Assembly: GCA_905250075.1 (NCBI GenBank)
Contig: CAJNOP010000172.1
Location: 296,114-360,113, forward strand
From: Rotaria sp. Silwood1
Lineage: Eukaryota > Rotifera > Eurotatoria > Philodinida > Philodinidae
Length of the DNA: 64,000 bases
Direction: 5' to 3'
Each line of letters opens with the position of its first letter. Positions within the stretch are counted from its first letter, which is position 1. The position numbers were made by a program, and so were the translations under genes. This document shows, piece after piece, positions 50,340-60,338 of the stretch. A model generated the notes under the pieces. That model ran no database searches. It saw only the letters and a program-made list of their open reading frames with translations, and was not told where the DNA came from.

Positions 50340-51113
50340 TTAAGTTTTATATATTGATTGAAATGTTTTTGAACTACGCCATTTCATATCTTCATCATGA
50401 ACATTTTTATACATTTGTCGTAAATTTGATGTTGTTGTTAATACACTTAATATTAATGAAAAAAACATTATAATAATAATTGAAAAAATAATTAATGTTA
50501 TTATTAATGCAACTTTTCTATAAACAACAACTCGATTCATACGTTGTCGATTTGCAGCTAATACAGCATTAACATCAGATAAAAATGAATAAAATATACT
50601 ATCATATGGTACTTTACATTCTTTACTAAAATAATAAAGTAAATATTGTAAAACAATTGGTTCTGTACCAAGACCAGCATAATAAATACCATCATTTGGT
50701 CGAACATGTGATACATTATAACGTCGAGTATGTGTTGCATCAATAGGTAATTTAAAATGACGTACAGGTGTAAAATCTGTTCGATATTGTATAGCACGAA
50801 TTTGATCTTCAGCACGTTTTAATTCACGTCTCATTTGAAAAAAAAGATACCAATCTCGTATTGGTTTATCAACACCAGATACACGTCTAAGATCACCCAT
50901 ACAACGAATTCTATGTATATTATTACGAACTATAATCCATTTCGATCGTGGAGATATTGAATGATATGTACTTGGTGCTTGATAATCATAATCGGAAAGT
51001 AATGGTGCTGTTGTCGATGGTTTTGTTATAGATGAAGGTGAATCAATAACTACATGAGCTTCTCTTTCACGTCGGGGAATTTTGCGTGAGAGCAATCTTG
51101 AACGATGTGACAT
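50340..51113 (-). CDS. Unrecognised single-pass membrane protein, paralogue B
   Basis: A 257-aa single-exon protein clearly related to the product of 38551-39339: DYQAPSTYHS (43-52), WIIVRNNIHRIRCMG (59-73), FQMRRELKRAEDQIR (92-106), HVRPND (136-141), LGTEPIVLQYLLYYFSK (148-164) and FLSDVNAVL (177-185), then a hydrophobic segment at about 200-225. The N-terminus is very basic (RSRLLSRKIPRRERE). An acceptor-like TTTAAG|GTAAAC with a T-rich tract lies directly before the ATG, in the same place as in paralogue A, so the genes share 5' architecture too. Family and function not recognised. The two copies lie about 11 kb apart on the same strand with murE between them. Confidence 0.85.
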   Translation of the reverse strand: MSHRSRLLSRKIPRREREAHVVIDSPSSITKPSTTAPLLSDYDYQAPSTYHSISPRSKWIIVRNNIHRIRCMGDLRRVSGVDKPIRDWYLFFQMRRELKRAEDQIRAIQYRTDFTPVRHFKLPIDATHTRRYNVSHVRPNDGIYYAGLGTEPIVLQYLLYYFSKECKVPYDSIFYSFLSDVNAVLAANRQRMNRVVVYRKVALIITLIIFSIIIIMFFSLILSVLTTTSNLRQMYKNVHDEDMKWRSSKTFQSIYKT

Positions 51114-53061
51114 GTTTACCTTAAATTAAAAAGATAGAAAAAAAAATTTTTTTTACAATCATTTTTATTTTTACTCTATAATCTGAATGTCTTTATACGT
51201 ATGAGTATTTAGAAAAAGAACAATATTAATCCGTGTTATTTTATTGATAAGAAGAAAATTAACATAATACATTAAGACTTTGTTTTAGATTGTAGAAGAT
51301 TTTGTTGAATTTATTTCTTTTATTCATTTTAGTTTTTTCGAAATATTACAAAAAAAAAACGAAAAAACAAATATCTATATAATTTAAATTGAGAAAAATA
51401 CTAACTTAGTTCAATATGAACCTATTTGATATTTAAACGATAAAATGCTTCTTTAATTAACATTTTTCAAAAAAACAAGAATATAATTTCGATTAGAAAT
51501 ATTTCTTTTTCATGATATCAAAAGTTATAAACGTAGTTTTGAATGAATCATTTAATTATACATTAACCATGAATCGATTACATAATGATAATGTATATTT
51601 GATATGTAAAATGAGTCGATGTCATCCTTAAGCAAATATGACTCAAGTATTCCATGATAATATTGTTAAAAATATGCTGTCCTCTTTAAATTCCTACTTT
51701 TCTAACATTACAATTACAAGTTTTAATCGAATCAAAATTCACTAAAGAATATTAAATTAATGATTGTTAAAATACACATATCACATATAAAGTAAACATC
51801 AAGTATTGAATAGAACATGTAATTCTATTTCTAACAAAATTATAGTTGTTTTTTTTCTCTTTAGAAAAAAAAAAAACAAACCTTGAAAAATTTCAATAAT
51901 CTTACTTCGAAAGATTTTTTGTAGAAAAATTCAATTCAATTATTGATTGAATAGTTAGAATAAATCAGCATTTATTTACTATGAGATTAATATATATATA
52001 TACGTACTTCACAATGATATCTATATTTATCATTCGGATAAGAAAAATTGTAATATAAATCGAGTGTAAAACTATATTCAATTGATTATTAGTTTTATGT
52101 ATTTCAATTCATTTATATTCTACTAGTTTTATTGGAGTATGAAGTGTCGAGAAAAAAAAACATAGATATCCAACAATAAAATTAGTATATATATATTATC
52201 AATAACAAACCTTTTTTTTCTGTTCGACTATTATTCTTTTCTTAGTATATCAATAAAAAGATAGTTCAATACACTTAATAAACTGTATTTTATTAGAATA
52301 ATAATTTAAAAAGTATGTTTCTAAATGGTTTCTTTCTAATTTTTTGTAGTAAAATAAATGTTGTTGATAACAACAACAAAAAAAAAAAATCATTTTATTG
52401 TCGTTAAATAGACATCAACATACCTGTCTGCGTCAATAAACATACTATGCCAATATAACAGAATAAAGCCAGTATTTGTCTTTTTTTTAGTTGACGAGAA
52501 GAAAGAAAAAAAAAAACTAATAATAATTTGCTGCTTCTCCTTTCATCACATAGAGAAAAAAAAAAAAAAACTATATTTTATCATTGATGTATATGTATAT
52601 TATTATATGATATGCGTGTGTAATATTTCTCTTTAAATAATCCAATGGGAAAGTTAAGTTAATAACAGAACAAATTTTCTTGAAGTATATTTAGATTTAT
52701 TAATTGTTCGAATATTATAATTGATTAATAAGCGAACCAAAAAGCACTGTATAGATAGTACAAACAAAAAAAAACAAAGGATTATGATAACGTCAGAGTT
52801 TATTTAGTACATAAACGTATATAATCATATACCAAAAATGAAAGTTTGACATGTAAAAGTCTAATTATATTTCGATTGATTCAGACAAATACAACAACAA
52901 AAAAAAAACCTTGATAAATAAAGAAGTTTTTAGTTTTTTTTTTTTTTGGTATTATGAAATTTGGTTATTGCACAATAGTTTGACTCATTATTAGTGTACA
53001 AAATACAATGAAAACAATTCTTTTTTCGTTTTATTAATATTCACCTACGTAAAAAAAAAAT
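51114..53061. other. Intergenic, no recognised gene
   Basis: About 1.9 kb, very AT-rich with many A/T homopolymers, between the start codons of paralogue B (minus) and the nucleotidyltransferase (plus). It must hold the promoters of both. No specific motif or repeat stands out. Confidence 0.5.
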
Positions 53062-53793
53062 ATGAAAGACGCCATAGTTATTTTAGGTGGTGCTTTCAAT
53101 CCAGTACATACACAACATATAGATTTGCTTTGTCATACTAAACAAGAACTTGAACGTAATGGTCAATGGAATATTATAGGTGGTTATTTAGCTGTTGCAT
53201 CTGATGGTTATGTTTGTCATAAATTATGTTCACGAAATGAACGTACAATTAAACTAAAACATCGTTTAGCACTTGTTCATGAAGCAATTAAAGATATACC
53301 ATGGTTAATAAATAGTCCCTATCAAGAAGAAATGTTAAAACAACATGATGGTTCTGCATTTGCACTTGGTCAACGTTTAAAACGTCTATTAAAAAACGAT
53401 AATATTCAAATTTTAATTCTTGTTGGTGGTGATCGAATGATAAAAAATGGTATTCCAATTTGGCGAAAGCCATCGAATAAAATACCTATTATTCGTATTG
53501 GTATTGAACGAACAATGAATAATAATAATAATAACTTATTTCAATTTTGGCAAGATGATTTGAATAAAAATCTTATTCCAAATCCCAACGAATTTATTCT
53601 ACTAAATCTACCTATTCGATCTGTTAGTTCATCACTTATTCGTACATATCTTGATCAATGGTTTAATACAAAAGAAGATTCAAAAAAACAATTCGAAATA
53701 GAGAATGATTTAATCAATATAAATTCGTTTCTTCATTCATCTGTTATGAATTATATAAAAAAATATCAAGATGATTTATACATTAATATTTGA
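53062..53793 (+). CDS. NMNAT-like nucleotidyltransferase
   Basis: A 243-aa intronless protein of the HxGH/cytidylyltransferase superfamily. GGAFNPVHTQH (9-19) is the nucleotide-binding loop, with NPVHTQH in place of NPITNMH of animal NMNAT. VGGDRM (121-126) stands where NMNAT has its G.D..ESF loop, and SSSLIR (189-194) matches the ISSTxIR phosphate-binding motif. IIGGYLAVASDGY and ...HRLALVHEAIKDIPW also follow NMNAT order. NAD synthesis (NMN + ATP to NAD + PPi) is the likeliest role, but the divergent loops leave related adenylyl- or cytidylyl-transferases possible. Intronless and short (human NMNATs are about 250-310 aa); whether acquired horizontally or an intron-free host gene is unclear. 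It converges on TEX2, stop codons 122 bp apart. Confidence 0.75.
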   Translation: MKDAIVILGGAFNPVHTQHIDLLCHTKQELERNGQWNIIGGYLAVASDGYVCHKLCSRNERTIKLKHRLALVHEAIKDIPWLINSPYQEEMLKQHDGSAFALGQRLKRLLKNDNIQILILVGGDRMIKNGIPIWRKPSNKIPIIRIGIERTMNNNNNNLFQFWQDDLNKNLIPNPNEFILLNLPIRSVSSSLIRTYLDQWFNTKEDSKKQFEIENDLININSFLHSSVMNYIKKYQDDLYINI

Positions 53794-53833
53794 ATATTCA
53801 TTCTCTAGCATATATATACGTATATATATATAT

Positions 53834-53839
53834 AATAAA
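53834..53839 (+). terminator. Candidate polyadenylation signal of the nucleotidyltransferase gene
   Basis: AATAAA 41 bases after the stop, in the 122-bp gap shared with the convergent TEX2 gene. The two 3' ends must lie very close or overlap. Confidence 0.4.
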
Positions 53840-53915
53840 TCAAAAACAAAAAAAAACAAAACAAAAAAAATAATAAAATTGTACATGAAAAACGAAAAAA
53901 AATAAAATAAAATTA

Positions 53916-56900
53916 TTAAGACTCTACACCTTCAGCTCGATTAAGATTTTTATTCAATGATTTTGTAGCTATTTCACTCCTAAAATAATAAGAAAAATCA
54001 TATATATATATAAATAAATGATTTATTAACATACATCATATCAATAACCCAGTCACGAAAAAATGGTAATAATTGATCATCCATTGCTGGAAGCACAAGA
54101 AGACGCTGACAAATAAATAAAGAACAAATTATTAATGTTTTTTTTTTTTTCATTAATTCTAATTAATCTTACTTTGATTTCATCTCGAATTTGAGATTCA
54201 AGAAAATCATGAATTAATGTATATGAATATTTACTTTCACCAAAGACTGGAGTTACTTTAAGATTTAAATCAGGCATTTCAGAAAAGCCAATCCTATAAA
54301 GAAAAAAAATATATATTTGCATTAAAATAATAACTTTTTATTTTATTTTTTTCTTACCATATACGATCACTTGGTGGTGGTGGAATGTTAATCTTATGTA
54401 TAAAAAAAAAATAATATAAATTGAAATTTATATCGAAATTAATTTACTGTCATAATTCCATTAAAATTCATTAATTCAATATTTGCACCAATATCAGCAT
54501 TTGATAATTTTTCTATTACTCCGGCAACAGGTTTTAAAGCAGCAAAACGTTGAAAATGTTTATTACCAGCTACTTTTGTTAATATTAAACCTAATTTTCT
54601 TGCAGCAGCACTAAATATATATATATAAATATAAATATGAAAGATAATATATCGAAATAATTACTTTTCTGGTATATCAGGATCTTTAGTTAATAATTTT
54701 TGTCGTTGAACAGAATCTTCGTTTTCTGTATGTTCATCATCTTTATATATTATTTGACCTGAACGATGTTGATAATACATTGATGGATCACTAGTTGTAT
54801 GTGTATTTGTATTTGTATTAAGTAATCGTTGAAGAAATATATGAGTTCGAATTGTAATTCTAAACAAAGTAAAAAAACAAATAATAATTTAAATTTCAAT
54901 TATAAAAGAATGAGTACTTGTATTTTTTTTTATTCCTATGTAATACGTTCTATATTAAGATTTCTGATACGATATTTTTCATGTTTCAAAGTATTTTAAT
55001 AGAACTATTTTCTTGTGATGGTTTTTTAATTTTTTTTTCTCTTTTAACGAAAGATTGTAGAAAATAAGATGATCGTTCATTTAGTTTAGAATTTTGTGTT
55101 CTGTCACAATGTCATTATTAACAAAAAAATACCTTCGAGAAAGTCTATTGAAATCCGAAAGTGCTACTAGCTATTTAAGACACGAACGGAAATTGGGCTA
55201 ATTACTAAATATTATGGAAAAACAACAAGAAGTATGTTCTTATTGTTAAAAAGAAATTTTTTTTTCCATTATCCTACACTTATTAATATAGAAACAAGAC
55301 GATCTGATCATTTTTCAAATAGTTAGATTGACATTTCTTCATGATGAGGGAATATTATATTGTACGGAATGGTATTTTTATTCGATTTAAATCACATGAG
55401 ATAGTTATGAATAGAATAAGAAAAATCTCAAAGGATATAGTCTAATGTGAATTCTTTCAATAGATATGAATATTTTCATTTGTCTATTAAGGGAAAAATA
55501 ATATTATGTCAAAGTCATATAATTCTTGAGAGAATTAATAATATTTACTTTTTATTTGACATTTTCTTTTAAGTGTTTTTCGAATAAAAAAAAATCTAGA
55601 TGTAAATTCGAAATTTATTAAAAAGATTATATTGATAAATTATTTTAATAAAAATGAACATATCTTTGTCGAAATATTCATTTCTTGAATAAACTAAATA
55701 TAATCACTGACTATTATCTTTTTTTTGCATATTAACTGATTAGAATAACTTTTCTTATTCATAGAAATAATAAATATTAGTAATAGATATGAACGAAATC
55801 GAGATTAGAAAATATATTTGTTTTTATTTTGATAATTAAACTTACTTGAAACTACCTCGATAGAAAAGAAATAAATTAAACCAAAGTCCTTTATTATTCC
55901 ATTGCATTGGTTCAACTTTAAGAATAATAGGAAATGTATTACCCATATCAATTGTTTCAACACGTAAATCTTCAAGTACACTTACCTAAATATATATAAA
56001 AAGAATTCTTATGTTTGTTTGTTTGTTTTTCATAAGAAGAAGAATTTTTAAAATTATTACTTACAGCAAGTTCTTTTAATTTAAGTTCAATTTTTTCTTT
56101 TAATAAATCTTTAAATAATGATTCTTGAAAAACATCACAAAAAAGTCGACGTACAAGAAAATTTAATGTTATAGCTGCTTCATTAAGACAATCAGATGAC
56201 TGAAGTATACGATGAAGATTTTCTTGTTGTTTACGAAATTTTTTTTTTAATGAACCACTACGTTGTAAATTAAATGAATCTTTATCTGAATCTTTATCAT
56301 TTAATTTTTTATCTTTTTCTAATATATCTGCACGTAATTCTTGAGCACCAATACGAGCTTGTGTCATATCACTAACAATATCATTTTCATTTATTTGACT
56401 TCGAAGTATTTCTGTTTGATTTTTTTCTAATGATGATATTGATGATGTTGTTGATATTGTATCAAAATAAGGTGATCCAATTGGTTCATTAGATTTTTTT
56501 TGTCCAAGACTATCAATATTAATTGTATTAGATTGTTTTGAAGTAGTACGAGAACTTATTGTTGGAATCTGTGTATCAGAAATACTTGGAGTCATTGAAC
56601 GAGATATTGATGAAGAACTTTGTGAAATTGTTGATGTATTTATTAATGGTTGATGAGTATTTTCAGTTTCTTCTTTGCTTTTACGTGAAGCAAATAATAA
56701 TCTAAATTTTAATAAAAAAAAAAAATAGAATAAAAAAATTTTTAGACAATAATAAAAAATATTTATATACTTATAAAACCAATCTTCTTTATCAGGACAT
56801 GTATCAAAGAAAATACTTAATGTTGTTTGAGAATTATTAAAAAATTCATCAGTATCAAATTTTGATTTTTCATAATTTTGTTTATTAGTTATTTCTTTAT

Positions 56901-59900
56901 TTAATATTTGAATATTTTGTATTACAATAGGATAATCATTTACCCAATATTTTATACGAGATAATGTAGCTTCAGGAACAAGTATTAATTTAGCATCTAA
57001 TATTAAAAGAAAAAAACCAACAACATTATTTTAAATTATTCTTAATATTTTCATTTTTTATCCATATAGGAAGATACATGTCTGTATCATATAATCAAAA
57101 TTTACAGATCCAGCTAGTCCTGTAGGATAAAACAAGCATACATTAGAGATGTCCATCAAGGTCGAAAATTCACCGCGACGGTTTTCCAAAAAACCTACCG
57201 CGGCGATGTTCAAGAAATTTTGTTGACTTTGAACCTTATGATTTGTACGAACAGGAATAGCTCCTAGTAGTTGGTCAAATTTGTTGAGTCTTGCTACATA
57301 GCGGATATGAATACTGAGATTCCTTGAAAATTTCTTCCTAAGAAATCAACCGCTGTCGCGACGGTATTGAAAAAATCTCTCCGCGTCGTGATGATTTTGC
57401 AAAAAATCTACCGCTACCAGTGTGGCGGCCGTGTTGGCACCGCCATGGACATCTCTGACATACATATACAAGATAGGCCAAAAGTCATCGGGCAGTCTTT
57501 TATTATGAATAATTTTTGATAGGAAAAATATAGAGAGCTGCGATTTTTATCATTCAAAAGAAAAGATGAAGATGCATAGGACAATCTAATATACGATGGT
57601 TTTTACTTAGGTTTTTCAAGAACGTAAACTGACGTTTTTGAAAACTAATTAACCCGATTTGTCTATTAACATCTGTAACAAAAAAAATCAAAGACTATCC
57701 CGTGACTTTTAGACTATCTTGTATATGCATATTCTAATGATATCGTGTCTAAATTAAATAACTTTTTTTTTTGATTCAAATGAAATTTTTATTAATTTCT
57801 AAATAAATTACCTTTAATTAAATATTCTCTTTGACCAACAAATCCAATTTCTTTATCTTTTTTTTCTTCTGTTTTAGCTTTTGTTGGTAATTGAATAATA
57901 AGATGATCATTATCAAGACTCATAACAATTGGATATCGTATAAATTGTTCATCTTGATCAGGATCATATTGACCAAAAACAACTTCACAACATATCTAGA
58001 AAATAAATAAAATAGTTGTTTTGATTTTTTTTTATTTATATTTTTAATTGAAATCTTACAGGTAAACTTTTATATTTATCAATTTTAGTTATTTTTTCTT
58101 GAAGTACAGATTCTAATTCTGGAAAATCTATCCATTCATATGCATTTAATTCATCAGATTTTGTATTAAGATACATTCGTATAATAATATAAGCAATTGA
58201 TGAAGCACATATAAAACCAAGTATAAAACCACTAATTAATGGTGATAATGGTTTCCATAATATAATTATTATTGATATAATACCAACAATAAACTAATAA
58301 ATAAAAAAACAAAATGAAATTTATTTTTTTAATACTACTCTACATACAGATGTTGGATAAATTGTATCACGTATAAAATTTGATTCTGATTCAATAGTAT
58401 GTTGACGAAATTTTGGTCCAACTAATAACATAGTTAATTTTTGTTTATTTTTATCATTATTAACAATATTTGATTTATTTATTGTTTCAATTGAATCAGG
58501 TTTTTTAATAACATTATCATCTGAACCAGTTTCACTAAGTGCTCCACTATAACTACGATGTATACCTTGACGTACATTATTCATAAGCATATCTTTTGCT
58601 CGTTCACTATTTTCTGTTGAAAATATATCTTGAAATGAATCACTTTGTACAGGTTCTATGATTGGAACAGTTGATGTTTCATTTGTTGATTTTTTTGTAA
58701 CGACTGTTCCTAATGGAGATGCTGAAAATGAACGTTCTGTAATCGAACCATCATCACCTATTTAATTAAAAGATATACATATGAGATATTTGTTGTTTTT
58801 TGTCTTCTCAATGATTAAAAATTAATCAATATCGAAAACAAAAAAAAAAGAAAATATCCAGAATATCCATGATGCTATATGATAGAGATTTATTATTAGA
58901 TGAATGTTGATAATATCCAGAGTTATTTTGAAATAACCTTACTTCACAAGAGGCTAAGAAAATAATTGTTTTCTTGAATACAACTGACAGATCTAGGTCA
59001 ATATTCTTCTAATTCTATATTGCTTCATTCGAACTCATCAATTATATTTAAAATCTATTTCAATAATCATTATTAATTCATTTTTCTTAATTCTATTCTT
59101 GTTTAAAGTTATTTACATATGAGTTTTTATGATTATTTATTATTGATTGAAAATTAATAATTGATCTTTTTGCCTTTTTTTTATCAATAATACTTTCTGA
59201 GCAGGAAAAAAAAACAGAACATTTTGATTAATTGGAAAGGTTTTTATATATAAAATACAACGTGTCGAACTTTACGATTTATTGTTGCCCTTTATGATAC
59301 ATTATTTTATAATGTAGTTTTTAAACGTGATTGGAATCTAAATTTCAATACATTTATGATTTTATTTTGAGGCAACAAATAATTAATACATATCGATTTG
59401 AATTTGAATTAATAGCATCTAGTCTTGAATGTCAAGAGAGAAAAATTGAGATTTAGCCATTTTCAGACTGTTTAATGTGCATTAGATGGCTCCATGCGAG
59501 TCCATTCATACTCATTAATTGATCTTTCAAGGTGGGTGGTCTGAAACAATAACTAATCATAAAATTCTCTTAAGAAATATAGAAACTCGACATATTCAAT
59601 TGAATCTGTTATATTAAGCTAATTATATAAGAAAAGCAAAAGAGTATAATAGATATCTATCAAATAGATATTTGACACATCTATAATATGTCATATTTAA
59701 TAACAATATATCCAATATGATACATTTAATTTTAGTATCTATATACAAATAAATCCTATCGAAATTCTTGCCATGATGATGAAGAAACAATAAAATATAT
59801 TTTTATGTAAAAATATTTCATATATATTTCAAATTATTCATTCATTAATTTTTTTTTTTTGTAAAACTATATGGGTTATCTGCGTCTTTTCTTTTTTCAA

Positions 59901-60338
59901 TCAAAACTTGTATTATTTTGTGAATAGAATAGAAACAATGAAAAAAAAGAAAAAGAAAAACAGCTGGAAATGTAATAATATTTAATGTATTTTTATCAGA
60001 TGAAAATTATTAATCTTTAACATCTTACCAGAAGCATGTCTTTGACGAATTTCAATTGGTGTTGATGATTTTTTTTCAATAATTAATGAATCTTCTGCTT
60101 GATTTGCACGTGAAATAAAATGTATCTGATTATTAATAGCATTATTATGTGATTGTTTACGACGTTCAATATTATCAGCAATATCTTCTTTAATAGTATT
60201 TATTTTTTGTCCAAGTTTTTCAAAAACACTACTTTTTTTTGTTTGTTCTTGATTATGTGTAATCATATTAGTTGTATTGGCAATATTGCCAAATGTTGAT
60301 AATGAAGGTATTTCAGATAAACGACGATATGTATTTGT
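53916..60338 (-). CDS. TEX2: TEX2-like SMP-domain lipid-transfer protein (5' end incomplete)
   Basis: TEX2 relatives are ER proteins that move lipids at membrane contacts. Thirteen exons keep phase, giving 929 aa: 60029-60338, 58348-58757, 58060-58293, 57812-57995, 56771-56996, 56065-56701, 55846-55985, 54665-54859, 54448-54610, 54358-54392, 54173-54293, 54035-54105, 53916-53979. Order: Ser/Thr-rich cytosolic N-terminus; a hydrophobic hairpin of two membrane spans (exon 58060-58293); a PH-like region ending KEDWFY; a low-complexity linker; then the SMP domain (LRVETIDMGNTFP, GLWFNLFLFYRG, PPPPSDRIW, MDDQLLPFFRDW). The first exon listed opens in frame after a stop plus splice acceptor, so more coding sequence lies upstream. 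A candidate ATGTCAGCTG|GT at 60988-60997 has the wrong phase, so a further exon is missing or the start is M at 60266. A hAT MITE expands intron 4 (56997-57811). Confidence 0.85.
57144..57457. mobile_element. hAT-type MITE, second member, TEX2 intron
   Basis: A 314-bp element with TAGAGATGTCCAT at the left and CAGAGATGTCCAT inverted at the right. It is flanked by GCATACAT (57136-57143) and ACATACAT (57458-57465), 7 of 8 matching. It shares terminal sequence and CCGCTACCG-type interior units with the element at 23004-23436. Confidence 0.85.
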
